Shown here piece by piece: positions 41,492-50,380 of a DNA stretch of 64,000 nt. Numbering within the stretch: position 1 is the first letter of the stretch; each line of letters opens with the position of its first letter. Under the pieces are notes generated by a model that was not told the origin of the DNA, searched no databases, and worked only from the letters and a program-made list of their open reading frames with translations. The position numbers were made by a program, and so were the translations under genes. Source of the stretch: Mycobacterium haemophilum DSM 44634 (GTDB taxonomy: Bacteria; Actinomycetota; Actinomycetes; Mycobacteriales; Mycobacteriaceae); the NCBI RefSeq assembly GCF_000340435.2, contig NZ_CP011883.2:1596687-1660686 (forward strand), written 5' to 3'.

Positions 41492-42190
41492 TTAGATGAG
41501 AGCGAGAGCGGCCAGGCAGGCAGCACCTAGCGCTGCGGTGTTCGTGCCGATCTGGTCGAGCGTCACCCTCTGCAACGCCGCGTGCGGCGCGGCGGTCACC
41601 CAATCGACACCGACTTGCAGCGGGTGGATCGGATCATCGATTGCGGCGGCCACCGCCAGCGGCGCGACTAACCGGGCCAGCTCGGCGCAGCTCGGTGCGA
41701 CGTATGCCGCCGCTTCCTCCATTGCGTCGGGCAGCCGTGGCCATTGGCCGCGCCACGAGCGGGCCAGTTCGTCGGCCAACCAAGGTGGGCTTGATGCCCG
41801 CATCTGCGTCGTGGTTGCCGCCAGACCGTCGCGTCGCAGCTGCGATGCCGAATACCGCGCCGCGAGCGCGGCGGGCGCTGATCCTGGCGCCCCGGTCCAG
41901 GGGGGCAGCGCGGCCAGGACGGCGACGGCGCGCTCGGGATGAGCCAGCGCCCACGCGGCGGCCACCGCGGCACCGATCGAGACACCGCCGACGCCGATCG
42001 GACCTGTGCGCGCCGCGTCGTCCAAGGCGGACAGATAGCCGTTGATCAGCCGATCCGGCTGGGGTGGCGGCGTCAGCACAGCCGCGCCGACCCGATGTAG
42101 GGGGCCGGAAAACGCCCGATAGACGTAGTCGTCGTCGGATCCGGTTCCAGGCAATAACACGGTTGTCACATCGCGTAAATCGACAGCCAT
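41492..42190 (-). CDS. Alpha/beta hydrolase-like protein (Rv2695-like)
   Basis: The 232-residue product has VTTVLLPGTGSDDDYVYRAF, the oxyanion-hole loop of alpha/beta hydrolases, and the nucleophile elbow GVGGVSIGAAVAAAWALA with Ser in GVSIG. The Asp and His partners are harder to place (IDDPIHPLQVG). It matches the 235-residue M. tuberculosis Rv2695 product. Substrate unknown. No signal peptide. It converges with the DUF3710 gene and diverges from the OB-fold gene. Confidence 0.85.
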   Translation of the reverse strand: MAVDLRDVTTVLLPGTGSDDDYVYRAFSGPLHRVGAAVLTPPPQPDRLINGYLSALDDAARTGPIGVGGVSIGAAVAAAWALAHPERAVAVLAALPPWTGAPGSAPAALAARYSASQLRRDGLAATTTQMRASSPPWLADELARSWRGQWPRLPDAMEEAAAYVAPSCAELARLVAPLAVAAAIDDPIHPLQVGVDWVTAAPHAALQRVTLDQIGTNTAALGAACLAALALI

Positions 42191-42295
42191 CCCTTGATAG
42201 TGCCCGGCTGTGGCGGCGGGGAACCAACAGGTCTACGGTGGCCGTTGGCATAGATGAAAGCGTCGATGGCTGGATGAGCAGCGTCAGGAGTGGCC

Positions 42296-42664
42296 ATGCG
42301 GGCCCGAGGTTATCTGCGCCGGCTGACCCGTCGGTTGACGGAGGACCCGGAGCAACGCGATTCCGAGGAGTTATCCGACGAGGTACTCAGCACCGGCGCG
42401 CAACGTGTGATTGATTGCCAGCGTGGCCAGGAGGTCACCATGGTGGGTACGCTGCGCAGCGTGGAAACTAACGGCAAGGGATGCGCCGGTGGGGTCCGCG
42501 CCGAATTGTTCGACGGCAGCGACACCGTCACGCTGGTGTGGTTGGGGCAACGTCGGATACCCGGCATCGACTCGGGGCGGACGCTGCGGGTGCGGGGTCG
42601 GCTGGGCAAGCTCGACAACGGGGGCAAGGCCATCTACAACCCGCATTACGAAATTCAACGGTGA
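42296..42664 (+). CDS. OB-fold nucleic-acid-binding protein (Rv2694c-like)
   Basis: The 122-residue protein has a basic N-terminal helix (GYLRRLTRRLTEDPEQ) followed by an OB fold: EVTMVGTLRSVETNGKGCAG, GVRAELFDGSDTVTLVWLG, RTLRVRGRLGKLDNGGKAI and YNPHYEIQ. The pattern resembles anticodon-type tRNA-binding OB domains and RecG wedge folds. ATG 42296 has AGGAG five bases upstream; GTG 42290 would overlap that ribosome site, so ATG is preferred. It overlaps the next gene by GTGA. Confidence 0.9.
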   Translation: MRARGYLRRLTRRLTEDPEQRDSEELSDEVLSTGAQRVIDCQRGQEVTMVGTLRSVETNGKGCAGGVRAELFDGSDTVTLVWLGQRRIPGIDSGRTLRVRGRLGKLDNGGKAIYNPHYEIQR

Positions 42665-43365
42665 CCGCCGCCAGCGATCCCGTGTCCGCTCACCGCGCCG
42701 GCCCCGAACGCGTGCTGGCGCAGGTAGGTGGGGTGACCGGTCTCATTTATTCGTCGCTGCCTGTGGTGATCTTTGTGGTGGCGTCCAGCGTGTCTGGTTT
42801 GCTGCCCGCGATCGAAAGTGCGCTGGGTGTGGCAGCGCTGGTCTTGTTGTGGCGGCTGATTCGCCGGGAATCAATGCGGCCGGCAATCTCCGGATTCTTG
42901 GGGGTCGCGGTGTGTGCGCTGATCGCCTACATCGTGGGGGAGTCCAAGGGCTATTTCCTGCTGGGCATCTGGATGTCATTGCTGTGGGCAGTGGTCTTCG
43001 CGGTGTCGGTCCTGATTCGCCGGCCCATGGTCGCCTACCTCTGGTGCTGGGTCAGCAAGCGTGATCATGGCTGGCGCGAGGTGCCCCGCGCGGTATACGC
43101 GTTCGACATCGCCACGCTTGGCTGGGTGTTGGTGTTCGGCGCGCGCTTCGTGGTCCAGCGGTGTCTCTACGACGCCGACCAGACTGGTTGGCTGGGGGCA
43201 GCGCGGATCGGGATGGGCCCCCCGCTGACCGCGATGGCCGCACTAGCCACGTACGCGGCGATCAAGGCAGCTCAGCGTGCCATATCGTCCACCCGCGACG
43301 CTGCTGACAGCGCTGCGGCCATGCCCGCCGCCGCCGAGCTGGACACCGACACCGGCTGCGATTAA
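42661..43365 (+). CDS. DUF3159 membrane protein (Rv2693c-like)
   Basis: The 234-residue polytopic membrane protein has six hydrophobic segments, for example VGGVTGLIYSSLPVVIFVVA, SGFLGVAVCALIAYIVGESK, WMSLLWAVVFAVSVLIRRPM and PLTAMAALATYAAIKAAQRA. It contains the conserved motif GESKGYFLLGIW. Function unknown. GTG 42661 overlaps the OB-fold gene's TGA. The C-terminal tail is Ala/Asp-rich. It converges with ceoC, five bases between stops. Confidence 0.9.
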   Translation: MTAASDPVSAHRAGPERVLAQVGGVTGLIYSSLPVVIFVVASSVSGLLPAIESALGVAALVLLWRLIRRESMRPAISGFLGVAVCALIAYIVGESKGYFLLGIWMSLLWAVVFAVSVLIRRPMVAYLWCWVSKRDHGWREVPRAVYAFDIATLGWVLVFGARFVVQRCLYDADQTGWLGAARIGMGPPLTAMAALATYAAIKAAQRAISSTRDAADSAAAMPAAAELDTDTGCD

Positions 43366-43370
43366 CTCAA

Positions 43371-44048
43371 CTAGCTGCCGGGCGGCAAGTCATCGGGCAG
43401 CAGTAGCTTGCGTAGATCTTCCTCGACCTCGGCAACCGCGATGAAGACCAACTCGTCGCCACCTTCCAACGGCTCGTCGGCTTCCGGCACGATGACCCGC
43501 GACCCGCGCAGGATCGTTACCAACGCGGCATCCCGTGGCAGCTGCAGTCTACGCACCGGCTTGCCTCCCCACGGCGTGTCGTCGGGCAGGGTGATCTCGA
43601 CCAGGTTGGCCTGGCCCTTGCGGAACTCCATCAGTCGAACGAGGTCGCCGATGGCGACGGCCTCCTCGATCAGCGAGGCCAGCATGCGCGGGGTTGACAC
43701 CGCCACATCCACACCCCAGGCGTCGGTAAACAGCCATTCGTTGCGGGGATCGTTGACTCGGGCCACCACCCGGGGCACCGCGAATTCGGTTTTGGCCAGC
43801 AGGCTTAGCACCACATTGACCTTGTCATCACCGGTGGCGGCCACGACGACATCGAAACCCTCGAGATGTACCGACTCAAGCAGGCTCAGCTCGCAGGCAT
43901 CGCCTAACCGCCAGTGCGCGGCGGGGATGGCGTCGACCTCGAGATGGTCGGCATTGCGTTCGATCAGGGTCACGTCGTGACCGTTGCCTACGAGTTCGCG
44001 GGTGACCGAGCGGCCAACAGCCCCGGCCCCGGCGACAGCTACTTTCAT
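43371..44048 (-). CDS. ceoC: K+ uptake regulatory protein CeoC (TrkA-like)
   Basis: CeoB and CeoC are paired TrkA-type RCK proteins that gate Trk potassium uptake and bind NAD(H). The 225-residue protein has the Rossmann start MKVAVAGAGAVGRSVTRELV, the acidic end-of-strand residue in VTLIERN, VVVAATGDDKVNVVLSLLAK, and the TrkA-C domain (EITLPDDTPWGGKPVRRLQL, LEGGDELVFIAVAEVEEDL). ATG 44048 matches the M. tuberculosis start. The upstream ceoB gene is separated by 67 bases containing a GC hairpin element. Confidence 0.94.
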   Translation of the reverse strand: MKVAVAGAGAVGRSVTRELVGNGHDVTLIERNADHLEVDAIPAAHWRLGDACELSLLESVHLEGFDVVVAATGDDKVNVVLSLLAKTEFAVPRVVARVNDPRNEWLFTDAWGVDVAVSTPRMLASLIEEAVAIGDLVRLMEFRKGQANLVEITLPDDTPWGGKPVRRLQLPRDAALVTILRGSRVIVPEADEPLEGGDELVFIAVAEVEEDLRKLLLPDDLPPGS

Positions 44049-44059
44049 TTGCGTCACTC

Positions 44060-44085
44060 TCCCCCGCAAGCGGGTGGAACCCCCA
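44060..44085. repeat. Isolated GC hairpin insertion
   Basis: TCCCCCGCAAGCGGGTGG followed by AACCCCCA matches the reverse complement of TGGGGGTACCNCCCGCTTGC plus GGGGGA, seen at 1173, 12661, 37263 and 58373. It lies between ceoB and ceoC and could form a transcript hairpin in the operon. Confidence 0.7.
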
Positions 44086-44115
44086 CAAGCCCGGCTGGCA
44101 TGCGTGTCCCCGCTT

Positions 44116-44799
44116 TCATCGCCCTGCACCCGCCTCGAAGTCTTCACTTGGTGGCAAGGCGGCGATGGCTACCGCCTCGGCGGCGCGACCGGATATCGCG
44201 GCGACGTAGACCTGATCGCCGGCCTGGATGACGGTTTTGGGTTCCGGCAACACACCGGTTCCGAACCGGATCAAGAAGGCTACCCGGGCGCCGGTGGCCC
44301 GCTCCAGGTCGGTGGCCCGGTGCCCCACCCAGTCCTCATGCAACATGACCTCGGCGACGGCGACGGTACCGGTTGGATCGCGCCATTTGGCGGTCTCGGT
44401 CTCCTGGGTCAGCGCGTTGAGCAGGCGATCGGTGGTCCAGGGCACGGTGGCGATCGTGGGGATGCCGAGACGTTCATACACTTCAGCGCGCTTGGCGTCA
44501 TAGATACGAGCGACCACCCGCCGCACACCGAAAGTTTCTCGGGCCAACCGCGCCGAGATGATGTTGGAGTTGTCTCCCGAGGACACCGCGGCGAACGCGT
44601 CGGCATCCTCGATGCCCGCCTGTAATAGCACATCGCGGTCAAACCCCTGGCCCAGCACCCGTTCGCCGGCGAACGCCGGGCTGAGCCGGTTGAAGGCGGC
44701 ACCGTCGCGATCGATCACCGCGACGTCGTGACCGATCCGGAACAGGCCGTCAGCCAGCGAAGACCCCACCCGGCCGCACCCCATCACCACCACCCGCAC
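44116..44799 (-). CDS. ceoB: K+ uptake regulatory protein CeoB (TrkA-like)
   Basis: The 227-residue partner of CeoC has the Rossmann motif VVVMGCGRVGSSLADGLFRI, the acidic strand end in VAVIDRDGAAF, SSGDNSNIISARLARETFGV and IYDAKRAEVYERLGIPT, then the C-terminal TrkA-C domain (FLIRFGTGVLPEPKTVIQAG, DQVYVAAISG). GTG 44799 gives exactly the M. tuberculosis length. Both genes together should assemble an RCK octamer on a Trk-type membrane pore encoded elsewhere. Confidence 0.94.
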   Translation of the reverse strand: MRVVVMGCGRVGSSLADGLFRIGHDVAVIDRDGAAFNRLSPAFAGERVLGQGFDRDVLLQAGIEDADAFAAVSSGDNSNIISARLARETFGVRRVVARIYDAKRAEVYERLGIPTIATVPWTTDRLLNALTQETETAKWRDPTGTVAVAEVMLHEDWVGHRATDLERATGARVAFLIRFGTGVLPEPKTVIQAGDQVYVAAISGRAAEAVAIAALPPSEDFEAGAGR

Positions 44800-44932
44800 C
44801 TGAGGTCCTCTCGGCTGATTCCTGCGTGTCTTACACAATCGGCAACCCGGGTTGGCCAGCCGCTTTCGGTCCGGACCATTCCCGCCTACGGAACGCTACC
44901 GCCAAACCCAGGTGGGCTTACTCTTGGCTCTC

Positions 44933-46927
44933 GTGTCCAAACTTTCCACCGCCGCGCGCCGGTTGCTTATTGGTCGGCCGTTTCGCAGTGATCGGCTGAG
45001 TCACACGCTGCTGCCCAAGCGGATCGCATTACCGGTCTTCGCCTCCGACGCGCTGTCCTCAGTGGCCTACGCCCCCGAGGAGATCTTTTTGATGCTCTCG
45101 GTGGCCGGCGTGGCGGCGTACTCGTTGACGCCGTGGATAGGCCTGGCGGTGGCCGCGGTGATGCTGGTCGTGGTGGCCAGCTATCGGCAGAACGTGCATG
45201 CCTACCCGTCGGGCGGCGGCGACTACGAAGTAGTGACTACCAACCTTGGCGACAATGCCGGCCTCACCGTGGCGAGTGCTCTGATGGTGGATTATGTACT
45301 CACGGTGGCGGTGTCGACGGCGTCGGCAATGTCGAACATTGGTTCTGCCATCCCGTTCGTGGCCGCACACAAGGTGTGGTTCTGCGTAGCCGCGATCCTG
45401 GTAGTGATGGCCATGAACCTGCGTGGGGTCCGCGAGTCCGGGGTGGCGTTCGCCATCCCGACCTATGCGTTCATCGCTGGAGTTTCGATCATGATCGGCT
45501 GGGGGTTGTTCCGCATCTTCGTGTTGGGTGATCCGCTGCACGCCGAATCCGCCGGCTTCGAGATGCGTGCCGCGCACGGCGAAGTCGTCGGTTTCGCGTT
45601 GGTGTTTCTGGTGGCTCGATCGTTCTCCTCGGGCTGCGCAGCGCTGACCGGTGTTGAGGCGATCAGCAATGGGGTGCCAGCGTTTCAGAAACCCAAGTCG
45701 CGCAACGCGGCAACGACCCTGCTGATGCTGGGCGCAATCGCGGTGAGCTTGCTGATGGGCACTATCGTGTTGGCCCAGCAGATCGGGGTCAAGCTGGTGG
45801 AGGATCCCGACACGCAGCTCGGTGGTATCCCAGCGGGCTATCTGCAGAAGACTCTGGTCACCCAGCTAGCGGAGACGGTATTCGGCAGCTTCCGGATAGG
45901 GTTCCTGCTGATCGCCATCGTGACCGCCCTGATCTTGGTGCTGGCGGCAAACACCGCCTTCAACGGCTTCCCGGTCCTTGGCGCGGTGTTGGCACAGCAC
46001 AGTTACCTTCCCCGCCAACTGCACACTCGCGGAGATCGCCTGGCGTTCTCCAACGGAATCCTGTTTTTGTCGGCGGCGGCTCTCTCAGCGATCATCGCGT
46101 TCCGCGCCGAGCTGACCGCGCTGATCCAGCTGTACATCGTCGGTGTGTTCATCTCGTTCACGCTGAGCCAAATCGGCATGGTCCGGCACTGGACCCGATT
46201 GCTGCGCACCGAGACTGATCCCACGGTGCGTCGCCAGATGATGCGCTCGCGGGTGGTCAACACGGTCGGTTTCCTATCCACCGGTGCGGTTCTGCTGGTC
46301 GTGCTGGTCACCAAATTCCTTGCCGGGGCGTGGATTGCGATCGTAGCGATGGGTTTGTTGTTCCTCGTCATGAAGCTGATCCGCAGGCACTACGACACCG
46401 TTAACCGGGAGTTGGAGGAGCAAGCCGCTGCCCAAGGTGACGTGGTGTTGCCCAGCCGCAATCACGCCCTGGTGCTGGTGTCGAAGTTGCATTTGCCGAC
46501 GCTGCGCGCACTGGCCTACGCGCGGGCGACCCGTCCGGATGCGCTCGAGGCGATCACGGTGAGCGTCGACGACGTGGAAACCCGCGCGCTGGTCCGCGCT
46601 TGGCAGGACAGCAATGTCAGTGTGCCGCTCAAGGTTATTGCGTCGCCCTATCGCGAGATCACCCGTCCGGTACTTGAATACGTCAAACGAGTCAGCAAAG
46701 AGTCTCGGCGCACCGTGGTGACGGTATTCATCCCGGAGTATGTGGTGGGCCGTTGGTGGGAGCAGTTGCTGCACAACCAGAGTGCGCTGCGGCTCAAGGG
46801 TCGGTTGTTGTTCATGCCCGGAGTGATGGTGACTTCGGTTCCCTGGCAATTGAATTCGTCGGAGCGAGTCAAGACGCTGCAATCGCACGCGGCTCCGGGC
46901 GATACTCGTCGCGGAATACTCGAGTGA
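44933..46927 (+). CDS. APC-superfamily permease with cytosolic tail (Rv2690c-like)
   Basis: A 664-residue amino-acid/polyamine/organocation-type transporter. Twelve or so transmembrane helices are visible; signatures include LPVFASDALSSVAYAPEEIF near the start, SYRQNVHAYPSGGGDYEVVT, RSFSSGCAALTGVEAISNGV and LTALIQLYIVGVFISFTLSQ. The C-terminal 170 residues form a soluble domain (ALVLVSKLHLPTLRALAYAR, SRRTVVTVFIPEYVVGRWWE) unlike typical APC proteins. Being next to ceoBC, K+ transport is possible but unproven. Start GTG 44933 matches M. tuberculosis. It overlaps the next gene by GTGA. Confidence 0.88.
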   Translation: MSKLSTAARRLLIGRPFRSDRLSHTLLPKRIALPVFASDALSSVAYAPEEIFLMLSVAGVAAYSLTPWIGLAVAAVMLVVVASYRQNVHAYPSGGGDYEVVTTNLGDNAGLTVASALMVDYVLTVAVSTASAMSNIGSAIPFVAAHKVWFCVAAILVVMAMNLRGVRESGVAFAIPTYAFIAGVSIMIGWGLFRIFVLGDPLHAESAGFEMRAAHGEVVGFALVFLVARSFSSGCAALTGVEAISNGVPAFQKPKSRNAATTLLMLGAIAVSLLMGTIVLAQQIGVKLVEDPDTQLGGIPAGYLQKTLVTQLAETVFGSFRIGFLLIAIVTALILVLAANTAFNGFPVLGAVLAQHSYLPRQLHTRGDRLAFSNGILFLSAAALSAIIAFRAELTALIQLYIVGVFISFTLSQIGMVRHWTRLLRTETDPTVRRQMMRSRVVNTVGFLSTGAVLLVVLVTKFLAGAWIAIVAMGLLFLVMKLIRRHYDTVNRELEEQAAAQGDVVLPSRNHALVLVSKLHLPTLRALAYARATRPDALEAITVSVDDVETRALVRAWQDSNVSVPLKVIASPYREITRPVLEYVKRVSKESRRTVVTVFIPEYVVGRWWEQLLHNQSALRLKGRLLFMPGVMVTSVPWQLNSSERVKTLQSHAAPGDTRRGILE

Positions 46928-48204
46928 GCACCGAATCGGCTCCCGATCATGGCAAGCCCGAGGCGCCGGTGCCACCCGCCCTCGGCGCGCTGACGCTGGT
47001 CACCGGTGCCCCCGCGAACGGCGGCAGCTGCGTTGCGCACCACGAAGGCCGGGTCGTATTCGTCCGCTACGCATTGCCCGGCGAACGGGTACGGGTGCGA
47101 GTCACCGCCGACCGTGGCTCTTATTGGCACGCAGAAGTTATCGAGGTGATCGAGCCGTCGGCGGATCGAACCACGTCGCTGTGCCCGATCGCTGGGGTGG
47201 ACGGTGCCGGGTGTTGCGACCTGGCGTTCGCTGACCCGGAGGCGGCTCGGGTACTCAAGGCCCAAGTCGTGGCCAACCAGCTGGAACGGCTTGGTGGGTA
47301 CCGCTGGACTGGCCCAGACACGGGAGCCGAACCGCTGTCGGCTGCCGGCCCCACCGGGTGGCGGACCCGGGTTCGGCTGGACGTCGGGCCAGACCATCGC
47401 CCGGGCTTTCACCGCTACCACAGCGCAGAGCTGGTGACCGACTTGAGCTGTGCGCAGTTACCGGCCGGAATGGTGGATGGGCTGGCTCAGCCTCGTTCGG
47501 GGGCCGACTGGCCACCGAACGCTCAGCTGCACGTTGCGGTCGACGACGACGGACAGCGCCATGTGGTGCGCACGGTGCGAGAGGGCCGCCGCAACGCGCC
47601 GAAACACACGACCAAAAACTCGGCCAAGGTGGTGGAGGGTAACTATCACGCGGTGCAGCGGGTGGGTCGACGCAGCTGGCAGGTGCCGGTGACGGCCTTT
47701 TGGCAGGCGCACCGGGACGCGGCGGGGGTCTACAGCAGACTGGTCCTCGACTGGGCACAGCCCGGTGCCGGCATGACTGCTTGGGATCTCTACGGTGGCG
47801 CGGGCGTTTTCGCCGCGGTGCTGGGTGACGCAGTCGGGGACTCCGGACGGGTATTGACCATCGACACCGCCCGCGCGGCATCGCGGGCCGCGCGGGCCGC
47901 GCTGGTCGATCTGCCGCAGGTGGACGTCATGACCGATTCGGTCAGGCAGGCGCTGGTGGTACAACAAACCGGCGCCGACGTGGCGGTGTTGGATCCGCCT
48001 CGGTCAGGTGCCGGACGCGACGTCGTCGACTTACTGGCCGCGGCCGAGGTCCCGCGAGTGGTGCATATCGGTTGTGAGGCTGCATCTTTCGCTCGCGATA
48101 TCGGGCTTTACCGTGGTCATGGCTACGTCGTCGAGAAGATCAAGGTCTTCGATGCGTTCCCACTGACCCATCACATCGAATGCGTCGCATTGTTGACCCG
48201 CTAG
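46924..48204 (+). CDS. TrmA/RumA-type RNA (uracil-5-)-methyltransferase
   Basis: The 426-residue protein is the Rv2689c-like RNA m5U methyltransferase. A TRAM-type N-terminus (LTLVTGAPANGGSCVAHHEG, RVVFVRYALPGERVRVRVT) precedes a Cys-rich segment (CPIAGVDGAGCCDLAF). The SAM-binding core has AWDLYGGAGVFAAVLGDAVG, the acidic RTIDTA-type strand (LTIDTARAASRAARAALVDL), VAVLDPPRSGAGRDVVDLLA, and the catalytic region HIGCEAASFARDIGLYRGHG. GTG 46924 overlaps the permease stop, implying coupling. The RNA target is not known. Confidence 0.9.
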   Translation: MSTESAPDHGKPEAPVPPALGALTLVTGAPANGGSCVAHHEGRVVFVRYALPGERVRVRVTADRGSYWHAEVIEVIEPSADRTTSLCPIAGVDGAGCCDLAFADPEAARVLKAQVVANQLERLGGYRWTGPDTGAEPLSAAGPTGWRTRVRLDVGPDHRPGFHRYHSAELVTDLSCAQLPAGMVDGLAQPRSGADWPPNAQLHVAVDDDGQRHVVRTVREGRRNAPKHTTKNSAKVVEGNYHAVQRVGRRSWQVPVTAFWQAHRDAAGVYSRLVLDWAQPGAGMTAWDLYGGAGVFAAVLGDAVGDSGRVLTIDTARAASRAARAALVDLPQVDVMTDSVRQALVVQQTGADVAVLDPPRSGAGRDVVDLLAAAEVPRVVHIGCEAASFARDIGLYRGHGYVVEKIKVFDAFPLTHHIECVALLTR

Positions 48205-48208
48205 GTCG

Positions 48209-48667
48209 CTACGGCGCCTGCTGCCGCCAGCGTTGCAGAAGTGCCGGGATCTCGCCCAGCAGAAATGCGTAGAAGTCATGCATCCGGGTCAGTCGGTCCC
48301 GGGCAACGCTGCCCGGCTGGGTTGCTGCGATCCCGGCCTCGGCGGCGGCCTGCATGGCCGAGATCACGACGTTCTGATTGGTGAACAGGACCGCCCAGGC
48401 ATCGTCGCGCAGCCGGTAGTGATCTCGACGACTGCCCGGGGCGGGCGCGCGTTCGGCCAGGCCGACCGAGGTAAGCATCTTGAGTGCGCCAGAAACGGCA
48501 CCTGAGCTTGCCTGCAGCCGCTTCGCCAATTCCCCCATGGTCATGGTGGTTTGTTCGGTGAACAGCAGAGTGGCGAGCACGCGCGCGGTCATGCGCTGCA
48601 ACCCATGATTGGTGAGCACGAGTGCGAGCTCTTCGGCGGCCTGGTGCTGATCGGCGTGCTCGGTCAC
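48209..48667 (-). CDS. MarR/GbsR-type regulator of the ABC exporter
   Basis: The 152-residue winged-helix protein has LVLTNHGLQRMTARVLATLL, TMTMGELAKRLQASSGAVSG, ALKMLTSVGLAERAPAPGSR and RDHYRLRDDAWAVLF, a MarR/GbsR-like DNA-binding domain with a C-terminal dimer helix. GTG 48667 is preferred because AGGAGG lies five bases upstream; ATG 48685 in the same frame has no ribosome site. It is divergent from an ABC drug exporter, with a palindrome at 48716-48741 in the gap, so it probably represses that operon. I do not recall this gene at the H37Rv locus. Confidence 0.85.
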   Translation of the reverse strand: MTEHADQHQAAEELALVLTNHGLQRMTARVLATLLFTEQTTMTMGELAKRLQASSGAVSGALKMLTSVGLAERAPAPGSRRDHYRLRDDAWAVLFTNQNVVISAMQAAAEAGIAATQPGSVARDRLTRMHDFYAFLLGEIPALLQRWRQQAP

Positions 48668-48715
48668 CGCACCTCCTGTTGTCATCGTGTGAGTGAGAAA
48701 GTACCATCGTATCCG

Positions 48716-48741
48716 GAATTTTCAAAAATTTCTGAAAGTTC
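48716..48741. promoter_or_regulatory. Palindromic operator between MarR gene and ABC operon
   Basis: GAATTTTCA (48716-48724) and TGAAAGTTC (48733-48741) are inverted repeats with one mismatch and an eight-base centre that itself holds AAATTT. It is strikingly AT-rich against its surroundings and lies about 27 bases before the ABC ATPase gene. This is the likely binding site of the divergently encoded MarR protein. Confidence 0.7.
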
Positions 48742-48767
48742 ATTACGCTGCTTGGTGAGGGTGGCAT

Positions 48768-49673
48768 ATGCAGAAGTTGAATCTGATCGGCACATCGCGG
48801 GGCGTCGCGACCGAGGTGATCGAGGTCCGCGGGCTTACCTTCACGTATCCGAAGGCCGTTGCACCGGCGATTCGTGGCATGGATTTCACCGTCGGACGCG
48901 GCGAGATCTTCGGGTTTCTTGGCCCCAGCGGCGCCGGGAAGTCGACCGCGCAAAAGCTGCTGACCGGGCTGTTGCGCGGTCATGGCGGCCAGGCCTTGGT
49001 GTGGGGCCGTGACCCGCTCGACTGGGGAGCCGACTACTACGAGCGCATCGGCGTGTCGTTCGAACTGCCCAACCACTACCAAAAGCTCACCGGGTGCGAG
49101 AACCTGCGCTTCTTCGCGTCGCTGTATGGCCGGCCGACGGCCGACCCGATGCAGCTGCTGGACGCCGTGGGCCTGGCCCAGGCCGCCCACACTCGAGTGG
49201 GTAAGTACTCCAAGGGCATGCAGATGCGGCTCACGTTCGCCCGGTCCCTGATCAACAATCCCGAATTGTTGTTCCTGGACGAGCCCACCTCCGGCCTGGA
49301 TCCGGTGAACGCCCGCACCGTCAAAAACATCATCCTGGACCTGAAGGCGCAGGGGAGCACCGTGTTTCTTACCACCCACGACATGGCGACCGCCGACGAA
49401 CTCTGCGACCGGGTCGCTTTCATCGTTGACGGGACACTTGTCGCCTTGGACTCCCCGGCGGAGTTGCGGATCGCCCGCAGCCAGCGGGTCGTCCAGGTTG
49501 AATATCGTGGGGACAGAGGTGATCTGAGCGTCGCCGAATTTCCCATGGACACGCTGGCCGACGACCCGGCTTTCCACGTGTTGCTGCGCGACCGACACGT
49601 CGAGACCATCCACAGCCGGGAGGCCAGCCTCGATGATGTCTTCGTCGAGATCACCGGCAGGCAGCTAACATGA
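48768..49673 (+). CDS. ABC exporter ATP-binding protein (Rv2688c-like)
   Basis: In M. tuberculosis this operon (Rv2686c-Rv2688c) has been reported to export fluoroquinolones. The 301-residue ATPase has Walker A GPSGAGKST, the Q-loop region, the signature YSKGMQMRL, Walker B LLFLDEPTSGLDP and the H-switch TTHDM. The C-terminus (DRHVETIHSREASLDDVFVE) is the usual accessory domain of DrrA-type exporters. ATG 48768 is preceded by GGTGAGGGTGG. It overlaps the first permease gene by ATGA. Confidence 0.92.
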   Translation: MQKLNLIGTSRGVATEVIEVRGLTFTYPKAVAPAIRGMDFTVGRGEIFGFLGPSGAGKSTAQKLLTGLLRGHGGQALVWGRDPLDWGADYYERIGVSFELPNHYQKLTGCENLRFFASLYGRPTADPMQLLDAVGLAQAAHTRVGKYSKGMQMRLTFARSLINNPELLFLDEPTSGLDPVNARTVKNIILDLKAQGSTVFLTTHDMATADELCDRVAFIVDGTLVALDSPAELRIARSQRVVQVEYRGDRGDLSVAEFPMDTLADDPAFHVLLRDRHVETIHSREASLDDVFVEITGRQLT

Positions 49674-50380
49674 CCCGGCTAGCCAGTGCGTTGCGCCTTG
49701 AGCTGACCATTCAAGTGCGGCAAGGGTTTTTGTATGCAGCTATCTTTTCTGGGCTGATCTGGTTGGCCGTGCTGTTGCCAATGCCGGCTGGCCTGCGTAG
49801 CGCCGCAGAACCCTATGTCTTGTGCGGTGACACCACGATCATCGGGTTCTTCTTCATCGCGGGCGCAGTGTTTTTTGAAAAGCAGGAACGCACTCTCGGT
49901 GCCGTCATTGCCACGCCGCTGCGGTTCAGCGAATATCTGGCCGCCAAACTTGTTGTTCTGGTTGGTGTCTCGCTGACCGTGGCGGTAGCGGTGACGACCC
50001 TCGCGCACGGGCTCGGCTACCACCTGGCCCCGATGCTGGTCGGGGTGACGCTAGGAACATTGCTGATGCTGCTGGTGGGATTCACCACCTCACTGCCCTT
50101 CGGCTCGATCAGTGATTGGTTCCTGGCCGCCACGATCCCGCTGGCCGTGATGAATCTGCCGATTCTGTACTACTCCGGCGTATGGTCAAATCCGGTGCTG
50201 TACCTGTTGCCCATGCAGGGACCACTGCTGCTGTTAGGCAGCGCCTTCGACCAGCTGAGCCTGGCGCCGTGGCAGGTTGGGTATTCCATGCTGTACCCGC
50301 TGCTATCCGTGGCTGGATTGTGTTGGACGGCAAAGGTTCTTTTCGGTCGCTATGTGCTGGCGAAGTCCGGAGGACTTTGA
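49670..50380 (+). CDS. ABC exporter permease 1 (Rv2687c-like)
   Basis: The 236-residue permease has six transmembrane helices, such as GFLYAAIFSGLIWLAVLLPM, TTIIGFFFIAGAVFFEKQER, AVAVTTLAHGLGYHLAPMLV and YPLLSVAGLCWTAKVLFGRY, the ABC-2 permease plan. The conserved EKQERTLGAVIATPL loop couples to the ATPase. ATG 49670 overlaps the ATPase gene stop. It functions with the next permease as a heterodimer; substrate is presumed to be drug-like by homology with the M. tuberculosis system. Confidence 0.9.
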   Translation: MTRLASALRLELTIQVRQGFLYAAIFSGLIWLAVLLPMPAGLRSAAEPYVLCGDTTIIGFFFIAGAVFFEKQERTLGAVIATPLRFSEYLAAKLVVLVGVSLTVAVAVTTLAHGLGYHLAPMLVGVTLGTLLMLLVGFTTSLPFGSISDWFLAATIPLAVMNLPILYYSGVWSNPVLYLLPMQGPLLLLGSAFDQLSLAPWQVGYSMLYPLLSVAGLCWTAKVLFGRYVLAKSGGL